This document shows positions 10,351 through 21,630 of a DNA stretch of 64,000 nucleotides, piece by piece. A program made the translations under genes and the position numbers. Origin of the DNA: Yponomeuta sedellus (taxonomy: Eukaryota > Arthropoda > Insecta > Lepidoptera > Yponomeutidae). Position 1 is the first letter of the stretch, and each line of letters opens with the position of its first letter. Below the pieces are notes generated by a model, which was not told the DNA's origin, searched no databases, and saw only the letters and a list, made by a program, of their open reading frames with translations. The stretch spans positions 15,199,062-15,263,061 of the forward strand of contig OW203731.1 of assembly GCA_934045075.1 (NCBI GenBank). Direction: 5' to 3'.

Positions 10351-10689
10351 TCCCCCTAACGTTTTTCGCTCGTAATTTCATTACGTCAGATGATGGCACT
10401 TGAATATGTTCGAGGAATTCAACGCTGAGTCAGCTGCCTTTTGTGGCAATTTAGACGCACCACATGCGAAAGCTATGTGTGTTTTTTTGTTTCGTTTATT
10501 TGTATATTTGGTTAATTTCTGTTTTGCTCATGTTGTGTTAATTTTCTGGGTTTTTGTTTCTGTGATGTGTCTTGTTGCTATAATAAATGTCTTTTTTTCT
10601 TTGTTTCTTTCTTTTAGGAATCGAAAACGAAAAATATAGATAATAAAAAAATCGCATGGCTTATCGTCCGACATTGTCAGTGTAGTGTG
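10351..10689. other. Unassigned DNA with a low-complexity open frame
   Basis: An open frame of 79 codons at 10400-10639 is rich in Phe, Val and Leu because the DNA is T-rich. It has no recognisable domain, and I do not call it a gene. Confidence 0.35.
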
Positions 10690-10870
10690 TCGCAACCCTA
10701 ATAGTGCTTTGTGATAGCTGATTGAGGGTAGTCTGAAACCTCATCAGCCGAAGATGCGAACGGGTGCCAGCCATCAGTCTTCTCGTGACCACGATGGCTG
10801 TAACGTCTTCGAAACATCGAGGTAAAATAGCAATAAATTACTACGCGATTAAGCCGAAAATATTCTAACT
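10690..10870 (+). mobile_element. Possible Penelope-like terminal region (type P3)
   Basis: Contains GTGACCACGATGGCTG...CTTCGAAACATCGAGG, the same GACCAC...GAAAC arrangement as the two other Penelope-type termini, followed by an AATAAATTACTACGCG tail. Assignment is by analogy only. Confidence 0.4.
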
Positions 10871-11694
10871 ATGTGTACAAGTCGCGAAAGTTTAAAATAT
10901 GTTGAAAAATATAGAGGTTTTATCTCAAAAAAGACTCTTTCGTACGCTGAAACGTGACTCATATGATACAGTTTTGGTTATTCCAGCTGACCCATGGAAG
11001 GGACAAGCAAATTCAGACAGAATAATTCAAGGTCTCGCACGGTAAAAGGGTTACCTTGTGTCAGACGAAAATGGAGCGAAAAATGTATGGCACTTGGTGT
11101 TTTATTCATGATCCAACAAGGGACTGTTGAATTTCCAGAAGCGAAAATTCAAACCGTTTGATACGGTCGACTTTGACTCTATACTTTTCGTGTTCCGCCT
11201 CTAATCACATGGAATAGGGATCAGAATGGAATGAAACGTTTCCTCACACTTTTATCTCAGTGTTTTCGAGCACGTCAGACAAAGTCGGCTGAGTACATTT
11301 GCGTTCACTAAAGACAATTCCCTGCCAAATGAATTTCAACTTTATTTCCTAGAGGAGAAGAACTGTGAAGTTTAGTGCTTCAGATGCAATAGTAAGTTTG
11401 CGAAGGCCGGGAAGGTAAGAATTATTCAGTACTTTAAATTTCTATTTACCCCTCGAATCGAGTGGAGAAAGTAAAGAATGTCTGAGAGCCGTGGTAATGA
11501 AATGGGCTGAAACAAACAGTGTTTACTATTCTTTACCAAAACTGGAGCATTGGAAGCCATTGTTTATCAGTTATCACCGAGAGGAGCTCATCTCTCAGAT
11601 ATACTTAATAATAGTAATGGAGACTATAGTTATTGAAGTCACATTATCTATTCAATTAAATCGTGAAATTAAAATCTGTATAAATAAAATTCAA
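10871..11694. other. Unassigned DNA
   Basis: No supported feature. An open frame at 11491-11706 has no recognisable motif. Confidence 0.4.
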
Positions 11695-11917
11695 AGTCCT
11701 GACTGACTGACTCACTCATCAACGCGAAAAGGGTTGCCAAAATTTGTATGGGAGGTATAAAGAATGTTGTCTAATTTTCTTGAAACTTAAAATAAATACT
11801 CTTCAACACAATTGATTAAACACGTGTTTCGCCGTTTTTTTTTCAATTTAACCCTTAATGGAGTGCACAGGGTTGCAAAAACTAAAGTCCACGTGGACAG
11901 AGTCGCGGGCAAAAGCT
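11695..11917 (+). mobile_element. Decayed Helitron-like 3' end (possible)
   Basis: Ends with the palindrome GTCCACGTGGAC, then AGAGTCGCGGGCAAAAGCTGA. This resembles the 3' end of the Helitron at 48375-49149 (AAGTCGCGGGCACCAGCTAG). The terminal CTRR reads CTGA. The 5' end is not identified with confidence. Confidence 0.4.
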
Positions 11918-12237
11918 GATTTTGAAATAAAAATTAAAAACCGACTTCTGTACACTAAGGTCCGAAAAACGCAGAAATAATTTGAACTAACATGGCCTAT
12001 AAATTAAAAATTCGTACATTTGTAGATCGACCGATCTTGAAGTCGGTGCCAAGTTTCAGACCAGCACATACATTTTGGGCGCAGACTCCAAACTATACTC
12101 TACACTGCGTAGTCGCCGTCGTCGTTGCCTATATACTGTAGGGCACAGACTAAGGGAAGACCTTCTGTCAGAGAGAGGCCTTCTCCCATCCTTAAGTACC
12201 GCTTTCTACATTATCACTTAATTCAGTTTAAATCTCT
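11918..12237. other. Unassigned DNA
   Basis: Nothing recognisable except a possible short LINE tail (AGAGAGGCCTTCTCCC) near 12172-12187. Confidence 0.35.
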
Positions 12238-12478
12238 GACCTCTGTGGCGTAGCGGTAGCGCATCTGCCTATCATGCAAGAGATTACATGTTCGAATCCC
12301 GGCTGGGGACAAAAAAAAAGCCCAGGTCTTGGATGTTTACGATATTTGTGACGTCGTTGTTTCTGGTTCCCACGACACAGGGTATCCTAGTGTGGGACCT
12401 AGATTGCAATGCATTGCAATGCAATGCAATGCAATGCAATGTCATGTAATGTCATGTAATTTAATGTAATGTAATGTA
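12238..12478 (+). mobile_element. SINE family C copy with AATGC-type tail
   Basis: tRNA-like head GACCTCTGTGGCGTAGCGG...GTTCGAATCCCGGCTGGGGAC (12239-12311), an A9 run, then the family body (CCCAGGTCTTGGATGTTTAC, GGTTCCCACGACACAGGGTA, TCCTAGTGTGGGACC). The end is an AATGC/AATGT tandem tail (12410-12478). The head most resembles tRNA-Trp-like sequence; that origin is inference. Confidence 0.85.
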
Positions 12479-12633
12479 GAAAATTAACATAGTTTGATCT
12501 TAATCACCACATGTGCCCATTGCAGATTGCCAATTTTGGGCGCTGATGTATATTAGGTTTCCTTACAATCAATTACGTTAACTCAAAACGAAGTTTTGGC
12601 ACTGAGGTAAAGTAAAACCCATTAATATGTCAA

Positions 12634-12770
12634 GAAATTTTGCTGGACCGACGATCTGATTGCTGACAGTGCCTGGGTGGGGATGGCCAAGGAAAGAAAA
12701 AAGTGGCGTGCCTTGGGGAAGGCCTATGCCCAGCGGTGGACGTGTACGGGCTGATGGATCGCTATAAACC
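12634..12770 (+). mobile_element. LINE ORF C-terminal fragment
   Basis: Plus-strand translation gives WTDDLIADSAWVGMAKERKK and WRALGKAYAQRWT, the usual end of RTE-like reverse transcriptase ORFs. 5'-truncated. Confidence 0.6.
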
Positions 12771-13387
12771 ATATGAAAAAAAAAAACTCAAAATCACGGA
12801 ATGAATAAAGCAATGAGACAACCATGGGTTGACGGGTAGAACATGATATTTAGCAATAAAGGGTCGAACATTTATCACGTGATAGTTTTTAGAAGCCCCC
12901 TCTACCCGGAATTACGCGTTATACATTTTTCCATCAAATATCTGAATGATTTATATTATCACTAAATACAGTTTAGTTTTGGAACATTTACAGAGTTAGG
13001 TAACGCAATAATATGTCAAGACGGACATTAAAGTTGCCTGTTGTAATTGACTGTCATAAAAATAATAAAGGAAAGTTGTAATAATCAATCAATCAAATCA
13101 ATTAAATTCAACGTAAAGAATTCACATTCTGTTTGTTGAATGTCAATGTAAACTGTAAGCCGCTGCCTTCGGGTCGAACGATTCCTGAACCGAATTTAAC
13201 GCGCACAGAAATCGTTCAAAAAATCGCGCCATTTACAATGATTATATTAATCCAAAGTTGTGATATTTCGTTTTTTTTTGCAAACCGACTCCCCTTTTTT
13301 AGTCTTACGCGATTTATGGACGATCTCTAAGTGCGCTTATATAATTTAATAATAACGCATAAGGTTGACTGATGCAAAACCCTTAAT
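12771..13387. other. Unassigned DNA
   Basis: AT-rich. The AATCAATCAAATCAATT patch at 13083-13105 is simple sequence. No gene. Confidence 0.4.
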
Positions 13388-13608
13388 TCTGACTATTAGC
13401 TTTAGGAATATACCTCGGCTACTATCGGATAGAATCAAATATATTCGTGTAATAGAAATATCGGAACTAATATGACATTTAATTTTGAAATCGGAACTAA
13501 TATGACACTTAATTTTAAAATCAGAACTCGAAGGTAGGTTCGTGTGCTTTCGGCAAAAAGCGAAGCCTACTCTAAATCCCGAGGTATATTCTAAAAGCTA
13601 ACAGACTG
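13388..13608. mobile_element. Tc1/mariner-type MITE (family M), copy 1
   Basis: Terminal inverted repeats contain TAGCTTTTAGAATATACCTCGG and its complement; the right end reads CAGACTG followed by TA. It aligns (inverted) with 20080-20285. Internal sequence has two adjacent near-identical segments (ATCGGAACTAATATGACA) at about 13457-13530. Confidence 0.75.
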
Positions 13609-14145
13609 TACCTACCTCAGCAAGAATGCTAAAAATCCAAAAAAATCATTTATTACACCTAATCTCGTATTGATTTTCGTCGCAGAAGTCTATGTTTTTA
13701 CATAATTAGGTTGCGAATGTTGTCTTGTATTTTTCTGATTGTATTTCTGTCTATCTATTTACGCATGCATCACGCAAAATTATAAATGATGTATATATAA
13801 ATGAAGTTAAATTAAAATATACTACAGAATGGAATTATGATAAAGTTACCATTACTAGAGCATTTTCAGCTCCGCAGGTTATGATATCCGTAGGGGTTTC
13901 AATATTAGTCCCTCATTGGACGTGCCATGAAAAGCTATTGGAAGTGATCGCTGTATTTTATTTTCGTTCGCCTCCCGGAGTCGTATTGCTTTTCCCCTCC
14001 AAAAATTCGCTTCTACGTGAACGTAATATTCAAAACGGATGACATTGCCAATCTGTTATAGTGAAAATTTAAAACGGCGCCCTTGCCTCTAGAGAATAGT
14101 TCGATATTTTTTTGGGAACCAAGAATTGGAGAAAATGTTTATTAA
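13609..14145. other. Unassigned DNA
   Basis: An open frame of 105 codons at 13725-14042 has no recognisable domain. Not called a gene. Confidence 0.35.
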
Positions 14146-14238
14146 AACTGTTTTTATACGGATTTATGCTCGTTTATTACATTTTTACAATTTTCCAACG
14201 TTTCGGCACTTTTTCAGGTGCCGTGGTCCCGGATGATG
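14146..14238 (-). mobile_element. Solo fragment of Penelope-like terminus (P2)
   Basis: About 93 bp nearly identical to 8990-9082, including TTTCCAACGTTTCGGCAC and TTTTTCAGGTGCCGTGGTCC. No coding part here. Confidence 0.75.
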
Positions 14239-14450
14239 AAAATGTTTATGTCCTTCGCTAATACGCGTATTCTCCATATTTGTGCGATATTATATCTGTC
14301 TAAGTTCTGATATGGAAAATATCAATCGAAAACCATCGTAATTTTCAAGATCAGGACTTAGGAGGGTATGACCGCCCGGAGTGTCTAATTAGTAAGCTAA
14401 ATATTTATTCAATTACCAAATTAAGGTTTTGTTACAGGTGTTGAACAACA

Positions 14451-14640
14451 TCATCATCATCATAAGCCATTTGACGCCCACTGCAGGGCATAGGCCTCCC
14501 TCATGGTTTTCCAAGCTTCACGGTCTTGTGCCGCCCGCATCCAGCGACTCCCCGCCACCTTAACCTGGTCGTCAGACCATCTGGTGGAGGGCCTGTCTAC
14601 GCTGCGACGTCCGGACCGCGGTTGCTAAGCCAGAACTTGT
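14451..14640 (-). mobile_element. RTE LINE 3' end with (TGA)n tail
   Basis: The minus strand reads SGRRSVDRPSTRWSDDQVKV, AGSRWMRAAQDREAWKTMRE, AYALQWASNGL, stop, then TGATGATGATGATG. This is the conserved C-terminus and microsatellite tail of an RTE-clade LINE. 5'-truncated. Confidence 0.82.
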
Positions 14641-15447
14641 TTGCCCCAACAGGCATCAGCTATGAGCGCTAAGCTGTACGAGCAACGAGCTATGAACAAC
14701 TTTGTATTGGTTAGTTTTGGCAATCATATTTTGTACAATTTTTTTCTTGCTGTGCAATAAAGTGTTCTACTGCGCTTATTTTAGTAACACACAAACAGTA
14801 TCTTTTTAGACGCGATGTCCGACGTAAAATAGAGATTTCTTATTGCATAAACCGAAAGACCGAACATCACTTCAATAAAAATATAAAACTAAAACAATTA
14901 CTGGAATATTTCTAAACAAAAATAAGGCTGTGTAAGTACTTAGCTAAACATATTCGGGTGTTTTCGTCTACCATTTGAAATCATGAAGTCTTTCGGCTTA
15001 TGCTATAAAAATGGGCACGTCCGAAAATCGAGTCTCGGAACACATTGTGCGTTAAGACAACTTTGCAGTGCAGCGGTGCGGAGCACCTGCGTTTCTATTT
15101 CCAACTTTTATAATTTTGCCGCGCACTTGTTTGCGAATCCGCACAGTGTTCTGTTGATTTTCAAAACGGAGTCAAACACCCGTCTCGCGGCAATGAATTA
15201 TTCAGGTCACAACCGAAGCTGTGTATTTACATAAGCAAATTGGGTGCGATGGTTGAGTGAGAAGTTCACGGTGCGACAGGAAGAAACCTTCGGCGGTGTA
15301 ACCACGGTTGCCAAAATACAGTGTGATATTTCTTCGGCCTTTAGGGTGAAGTGTTAGGGAAAACATTAGTCACTAAGGTACCATTCGTGGGTTTTATTTC
15401 CGAAAGAGGTAAAAAAAACCCTTTACAGTAATATGTATATTGCCACG
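14641..15447. other. Unassigned DNA
   Basis: No supported gene. The part from 14990 to 15230 is less AT-rich than its surroundings and holds an 83-codon open frame (14983-15234) without recognisable domain. A decayed host exon cannot be excluded. Confidence 0.35.
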
Positions 15448-15655
15448 CCTGTACGTAATACAGAGAATGTTGTAAAGGGGTTCGAAATTTCACTGTTGCC
15501 GGTGAGACGCAAATTATCTCTGTTGGTAAGAGCGCTGGCACGGATAGCCAGAGGTCGCGGGTTCCAATCCCGACATGGGTGGAGTTTTTGGCCTCTGAAT
15601 AGGTTTTTTTTAACTGTCCTTAGCACGGGTGCTTTAAAAATAATATAATATGTAT
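15448..15655 (+). mobile_element. SINE-A copy (diverged)
   Basis: Head TGTACGTAATACAGAGAAT, tRNA-like core about 15505-15580 with a damaged A box (AATTATCTCTGTTGG) but intact anticodon stem and a one-base-changed B box (GGTTCCAATCC), then the tail. Confidence 0.85.
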
Positions 15656-15946
15656 ATTGATTTTTTCATAATTGTCTTGTATTTACTTGGACTAAATTGG
15701 TCTTACTTGATGTTTCTACTCAGAGATAGAATGAAATTGGTACCTACAAATCATTGAGACAAGTTCACTTGATATAGATTCTTTGTCGCGATGTTACATT
15801 GTTTAGAACAGTATCTTAACAGGCACACAAGTGTTATCTAAGACGTAAAAGCGTTACGTTTATAAGATCCTCGGATTACTACCTTTATATTTTGTAAAAA
15901 GACTGCAGAGTAACTAAATCGTGGTTAAAAATGGGCCTCTGTTTTC
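15656..15946. other. Unassigned DNA
   Basis: Nothing recognisable. Confidence 0.35.
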
Positions 15947-16143
15947 TAATAACATAACATTTTAACATTTACATACAGGCGCATACATTGCTTCTGGCCC
16001 CACACTAGGATATATACGCTATGTCGTGGGAACCAGAAATAACGTCCAAGACCTGGGTTTTTTTTTTGTTCCCAGCCGGGATTCGAACCCGGGACCTCTT
16101 GCATGGTAGGTAGATGCGCTACCGCTACGCTACAGAGGTCGTC
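15947..16143 (-). mobile_element. SINE family C copy, minus strand
   Basis: Minus-strand GACCTCTGTAGCGTAGCGGT head at 16120-16139, T arm CGGGTTCGAATCCCGGC, A/T run, then GTCTTGGACGTTATTTCTGG and the ATGTTA-type tail (rc of TAACATAACATTTTAACA). Confidence 0.85.
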
Positions 16144-16532
16144 AAATATCGACTTCAAAAAATGTTCGTGGTTAAAAACGAGCACATGTTTTCGAAATTC
16201 AGCTTCGAGAACTTGTGATTGTTCTCCAGTTTCCGAGTAAATAGGGCCAGTGTTGGATGCAAAAGCGCTTTTGGACGTACCTCTTTAAGTACATACGTTG
16301 CGGAAGGATGAATAGATGGCACTTTTCATTCTATGCAATAAACAAAAAAATTTTTGTCATTGACATATATGAATTGCTTCAAAACCTAAGAGGAATAAAA
16401 AAAATCGTTGCGGAGCACACGTCTTCTTACCATGGAAAAGAGCAAGATATATAAAGAGGGAGAGAGAGACAAAGAGAGGAAAAACATGAGTGTGACATTG
16501 ATCTTACCTAGTAAGTTTATTTTTCACCTAAT
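16144..16532. other. Unassigned DNA
   Basis: A GA-rich patch at 16455-16485. No gene. Confidence 0.35.
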
Positions 16533-16541
16533 TATCTCCAA

Positions 16542-16904
16542 GCATGGCTAAGTCGTACTGAGTAATTGGAATCAATCACTTGTGTTAAGCAACAATAGGC
16601 GCGGTCAGGTGCAGGATGGGTGACCGTCCCCTAATTACCGCTAGTGACATTTTATCGAGCGTTTCCGTACTTTGCAAGACACGTTAAGCCGTTGGTATCG
16701 GCTGTCATTACATGACAGCCGTTAAGCCATGTCAGAGGCCTTATGGGCGGCTTGATAACTTCTGACAGTAAGACCTGCCACCGTCTTACAATCTTCCATC
16801 AACCCGGACCTGGCCCCCGTAGTGGAGTATAGCCTAACCTTCCTGCGATACAGGAAGAGACCCGTGCCCCAGCAGTGGGGACAAGCGAGGGTTGACATCG
16901 TAAG
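16542..16904 (+). mobile_element. 5S-rRNA-derived SINE (family B), full length with 9-bp TSD
   Basis: Flanked by TATCTCCAA at 16533-16541 and 16905-16913. The 363-bp element begins GCATGGCTAAGTCG. The 5S-like promoter is at 16583-16629 (GTTAAGCAACAATAGGCGCG, GGATGGGTGACCGTC). The body carries the TGTCATTACATGACAGCCG hairpin, CTGACAGTAAGACCTGCCAC and CCCGGACCTGGCCCCCGTAG, and the 3' end is GCGAGGGTTGACATCGTAAG without poly(A). Confidence 0.92.
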
Positions 16905-16913
16905 TATCTCCAA

Positions 16914-17242
16914 TATGGCGACTGTCACTTAAAGATTTGCGTCGAGTAAGTAATTGGTTTTGTCAAGTAGGTAGCTAATAAATACTTATTGTAATGAACG
17001 AACTTTCCTTAAAGCGCTAGAAACTCTGTCAAAACTCCGATTTCACCAACTCCATATATCTACAAATCTCTAAAGTAAACAACTTTGCATAACGATAGGC
17101 CGATAGCCGGAGCGGAGCTATTCGCTTAGAAATCCGTCCTTTTAACTAAATAGATACGGCAAAAAGCTGGTTTCCTATCTGCAAAAGCTCTCTCTGATGT
17201 TCCTATTTGAGGAGTAGATATTTTATACATATCACGAGAGTT
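16914..17242. other. Unassigned DNA
   Basis: Nothing recognisable. Confidence 0.35.
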
Positions 17243-17254
17243 AATCTTATATAG

Positions 17255-17611
17255 CGCGCTCGTGGCCTAGTCGAATCGAGTGATTGGAATCAATCTCTTG
17301 AGCAGCAATAGGCGCGGTCAGTTGCAGGATGGGTAACCGTCCAGTGACTACCGCTAGTGGCACTATTCTTAGCACTTCCGTGCTTTGCAAGGCACGTTAA
17401 GCCGTTGGTGCTGGCTCTCATGTAATGGCAGTCGTTAAGCCATGTCAGAGGCCTTATAGGTGGCTTGATAATTTCTGACTGTAAGGCCCGCCTCTGTCTT
17501 ATAACTCCACCAACCCGGACTTGGCCCCCGTGGTGGAGTATGGCGTAACCCTCCTGCGATGCAGGAAGAGACCCGTGCCCCAGCAGTGGGGATATATAAG
17601 GCTTGGTATCG
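17255..17611 (+). mobile_element. 5S-rRNA-derived SINE (family B), full length with 12-bp TSD
   Basis: Flanked by AATCTTATATAG at 17243-17254 and 17612-17623, which fixes a 357-bp element. Head CGCGCTCGTGGCCTAGTCG; the 5S-like region has lost part of box A (GAGCAGCAATAGGCGCGG) but keeps GGATGGGTAACCGTCC. End: AGCAGTGGGGATATATAAGG then GGTATCG. Confidence 0.93.
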
Positions 17612-17623
17612 AATCTTATATAG

Positions 17624-19254
17624 AAGCTAAAACATGGAAATCATTAGTATCAGTTGACAAATTTTGTGTGTACATTGTAAGTACATATGAGTATAAATAC
17701 CAATTGCATTGAGAAAAATTCCCAGTTTCTGATTCCCGATTCGACGCCATTCTTACAAATATTCCCCATTTGTTTGGTATTCGGTCACCTGAATGCAACA
17801 TGGAAATGAGACGGCTTGCCAATGAAAAACTCTGCGGCAGACTTTTTGTCATATTTTTCCTTGGTTCCTCCAAAATTAATACAGATGATCGCACTCGAAT
17901 ATAAATTGTTTCTTATGTCACCTTCACTTTCCTTGAGTAGTATTTTTGTTATTTCCATCAATCTACACGTGCCACTCTTTAGATACAAAATTGAAGCAAA
18001 ATACAGATAAAAAATAATAAAGTCATTGTATTATCAAATTAAGCTCAAAATATTATGCTGACCAGCAAAACTAAGTAATACAGTTTTAATTTTCTTATAT
18101 TCTTAACTATCCAAGAAAATGAGTTTTTCTTTAGCCAGGTCAAAGAAGGTTTCCTACTATGGAGATTTAATACACAAAATTAAATTCTTTTTCGAGTCCT
18201 TTTTAATGCGAAAGTATATTTTGTGCACTTAAAACGTTATTGTAATTTTAAAAGTATGATCCTTAGTTTTGCCGAACTGTGTATTATGTCACAATAATGG
18301 AACGTAAGGCGGAGACCAGTTAACCTATCTGCCAAGTAAAATAGAATGAATAAACGACAGGATATTATAACTTATTTAGTGACTTTATTATCGCGCTACA
18401 AACATGTAGAAAGATTCACCTAAAGTTTCTCTTTTACCAGCAATCCAGGCTAATTACAGTCGCCTTAAAGCCTATTTCATTTGACCGACGTATCCATAGA
18501 TGAGCCTTTTCCTAAATATAATGTTCATCTTTGTTAGGTTTATAGAAAATCGACATTGTTCATTTGTTCAACTTGTTAGGTAACAAGTTAAACTAGGTAA
18601 CAATTTCAAAATCTAGGTCATTTTGGAGAAAAAAATGGACAAAATAACTCGAAACGTCTATTCACAGTCTTTAATTAACCGAGTTTACATTATTGCACTC
18701 AAGTACAATACTGGCTTCAATTTCAGACATAACTGTCCTCTCAATAATCCTTTCGGTTATGAAGCCGTTTGGGCACAAAGTGTACGCGTGCTTTACACAT
18801 TTTTTGAACCGTGTTATATTTATCGTAAAACTGTCCCTCCAACAACTACCTACAACTTTTAGCCTACACGCCTAACATAACGTACATCCACCTTTCCGCC
18901 GAAACCTTATTACAATCTCCAACCTTTCGCAGGTAATCAGCCCGAAAACTACATCGACCCGCTTCCCTATCGCACGGGGCATGTGAAGATGATGTGTAGT
19001 TACAGAGTACACGTTGTATAAAGACCTTCATTATTCGGAGACGTATAATCCCCGGAACGTCCCTGCTAAGGATCGGCTTAATATGAAGGGACAGCCTATT
19101 GTATGAGGCGACACATACATTTACCCAACGTTGTTGGAGCGCTCAGTTGGGAGGCACTGAAGGACCCATGTAGGTATGGTTTTAGTACAAAACTGCCAGA
19201 AGGCGCAGACTAATAGATTTGTAGATATTAGTACCTGCTTAATTGCTTGCGCTT
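17624..19254. other. Unassigned DNA, longest blank stretch
   Basis: 1.6 kb with only short open frames (at most about 92 codons) lacking domains. Composition is ordinary AT-rich. A slightly GC-richer patch lies at 18900-19180. No gene or repeat supported. Confidence 0.4.
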
Positions 19255-19640
19255 CTTCTTCTGGCTATATTTGTAGTCCACTGCTAGACATAGCCCTCCC
19301 CTAATGAGCGCCAAAGCACCCTGTCTTCAGCTTGCCGCATCCAGCATCTGCCGGCAGTTTTCGCAGATCGTCATCCCACCTGGTCGGAGGGCATACTACA
19401 CTACGTTTGCCGAGTCGCGGTCTCCACTCAAGAACACGTTTACTCCAATGGTTGTCGATTCTTCGCGAGATATGGCCGGCCCACTGCCACTTCAGCTTGC
19501 TGGTTCTCTGAGCTATGTCGACAACTTTGGTTCTGAGCTATATCGATAACTGTCGGATGCATTCATTACGAATCCTATCCTTCAGAGAAACTCCAAGCAT
19601 AGCTCTCTTCATAGCTCGCTTGCTTTAGCTTTGCTTGCGC
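19255..19640 (-). mobile_element. RTE-type LINE 3' end (longest copy of this tail family)
   Basis: The minus strand reads, with small frame changes, a run ending the RT C-terminal region (MLGVSLKDRIRNECIRQLSI), then KLKWQWAGHISRRI, EWRPRLGKRSVV, TRWDDDLRK, and the GFGAHWGG-like decayed end. Tail (GAA/GAAG)n at 19255-19264. Confidence 0.75.
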
Positions 19641-19667
19641 TTAGCAGTGCCTATTCCTTTGCTTTTT

Positions 19668-19946
19668 CTTGCAAGGCATGGGTAAGCCAGTGCTTCGGTT
19701 CCGTGCTTCGCAAGGCACGCTAAGCCGTTGGTGCCGGCTGTCATGCAATGGCAGTTGTTAACCCGTGTCAGAGGCCTTAAAGGTGGCTTGATAACTTCTT
19801 ACAGACAGTAAGGCCTGCCACTGTCGTGCAATCCTCCACCAACCCGGATTTGGCCCCGTGGTAGAGTATGGCCTAACCTTCCTGTGATGTAGGAAGAGAC
19901 CTTGTACGTCCCTAGCAGTGGGGACGTACACGGGTTTATATCGATG
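19668..19946 (+). mobile_element. 5S-derived SINE (family B), 5'-truncated
   Basis: Starts in the body (TTCCGTGCTTCGCAAGGCAC), with the repeated GCCGTTGGTGCCGGCTGTC and downstream body to GGGTTTATATCGAT. The 5S-like promoter part is absent. Confidence 0.8.
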
Positions 19947-20079
19947 GGTAAGACAGTCTTTTTCTTGTGATTTTTCTCCAGCTTATGATAAAAGCCAAGG
20001 TTGGACTTAAATATGGACTTTATACTTTCTTGCACATAATAAAAGAGATGCAGAAACAATATACTCAATTAAATGAGTA

Positions 20080-20285
20080 CAGTCTGATAGCTTTTATAAT
20101 ATACCTCGGGCTCTATAGTAGGCTTCGGTTTTCGCCGAAAGCACATGAGTGTAATACTACTTCTTGCTCTGTATAAATATTTTCTTATTAGGTTAACTTA
20201 ATTAAGTGTCATATTAGTACCGATATTTCTATTACACGAATATATCCAATAGTAGCCGAGGTATATTCTAAAAGCTACCAGACTG
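20080..20285. mobile_element. Tc1/mariner-type MITE (family M), copy 2, TA duplication
   Basis: 206 bp with inverted repeats CAGTCTGATAGCTTTTATAA ... AAAGCTACCAGACTG, flanked by TA at 20078-20079 and 20286-20287. Aligns inverted with 13388-13608. Confidence 0.85.
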
Positions 20286-20287
20286 TA

Positions 20288-20929
20288 CACGATGAGCTAA
20301 TTTCAGCTGAAATAAGTTTCAAACTTTGCTATTGTGGTGAAAGGATTGGCTAATCGGCATTAGGGATTCCCTGTTTATTGCCCCAGCTGACTTTAAGTCA
20401 GAGGCAAAATATTTCTATTTTGTAAAATACAATGTAAAATTTGCTAAAAATGGAACCAAGCACTCTTTATCCCCTAAAACTTATTTGGAAATTTCCAGTC
20501 TGCACTTCGAAATTCTCATTTTTGATGAAACTCCAAAATATCAACTTTCACGTACGAATTCAAATGCACCAAAAAAAAATATTTTACATAAATAGTGAAC
20601 TTTTTACATTGAAGATTAGAGTTAAATAACACATGATATAAAGTCACGCCTGTATTTTTATTTTTTTTATTCAGGACACAAACTGTCCTACAGAAAAACT
20701 ATTAAAGTATATGATTACAAAATAGGACCTGGAAGTCCTTTAAGTAAACAATATATTAATCACATAAGCACTTCATCTTAAGCAGTTAACAAAAAATGCT
20801 AACTTAGTTAGGATGTACAGTGTACAGTTATATCATAGTAAAAGTGTGAGCCAATTTAACTTAGTTGTATTTGAGCAATAGGCTAACCGCCTCTTTTTTG
20901 AATTCGTTTAATGTAACTGTAAACGTAAC
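20288..20929. other. Unassigned DNA
   Basis: Mostly blank. At 20650-20700 a TTATTCAGGACACAAACTGT segment looks like a LINE 3' untranslated end in reverse, but too short to call. Confidence 0.35.
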
Positions 20930-21178
20930 TTTATTCCGAATTAGAAGGCAGAGACCAGGGTCTGCTACTTGCCAAGATCCAGACAACTTTCCCTTCATCA
21001 ACATACTTTCCCTTCATGCAAGCACGCACGCCGGTTTAGAGCTTCGTATCATACCCTTTGCTAATACATCCCCTATTTGGTTGAAGTATGTCCGCCTGGG
21101 ACGTCCCTTACCAGGCTTCCGCTCACATTTCCTCCGTCAATATTCTTCCTTCGTCTCTGTTGAGAGTATCAATTAAAG
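20930..21178 (-). mobile_element. LINE 3' end, minus strand (family of 7855-8145)
   Basis: Complementary to the plus-strand LINE end at 7855-8145: contains rc of GGAAGCCTGGTAAGGGACGT (the GKGRPRR codons), rc of GAAGGGAAAG... and GGATCTTGGCAAGTAGCAGA. Decayed. Confidence 0.65.
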
Positions 21179-21369
21179 ATTTCTCTGTAAATGCACCAAA
21201 ATATAGGTGTCACGGTAAATCTTTGGTTTCACCTTGTACCGTGTGATGGCGCTCTTGCAGTCTCTTGTTTCTAAGCCCGGGTTAGGAATTGTTGTTTATT
21301 TTTTCTAAATAGAATTATTGTGTTTTTGTTAAGAAATCTTACTCTATTTTTTTTAAATATAGTCATAAC

Positions 21370-21630
21370 CACTATCTCCTTAGCTCGCTGAGCGACTTTA
21401 AGCTGGTGGACCAACCCTTTCGTGAGTACCCATGTCTTGGCTGCGTAGGTCATCACAGGTAGGACGCATTAATTGAAAACTTTCGTTTTAAACATTGCGG
21501 TATGGATGACGAGAAGACTCAGCGTAGTTTCCAGAACGCTGCCCAGCCCAGCAAAATCCTCCTCTTGACCTGCTTCACGTGTTTTTCTCCAAAACTATGT
21601 TTACCTAACTGCAGAATCTGCCCGAGGTAT
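21370..21630 (-). mobile_element. RTE reverse transcriptase C-terminal fragment
   Basis: Minus strand reads SSSIPQCLK, then MTYAAKTWVLTKGLVHQLKV and AQRAKEIVVM, matching the post-palm part of RTE-clade reverse transcriptases (usually MTYGSETWTLT... QRAMERAMLG). It is broken after VVM by an AT-rich insertion at about 21290-21360. Confidence 0.75.

Noticed and set aside
10400..10639. 79-codon open frame as a small membrane protein gene
   Set aside because: Hydrophobicity follows from T-rich DNA; no start context, homologous motif or second copy to support it.
10720..10760. GCTGATGAGG on the minus strand as a hammerhead ribozyme core
   Set aside because: No matching GAAA with stem II/III pairing at the right spacing could be found by eye.
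14983..15234. 83-codon open frame in a less AT-rich patch as a host exon
   Set aside because: No recognisable domain, no clear splice sites and no second line of evidence; left as unassigned.
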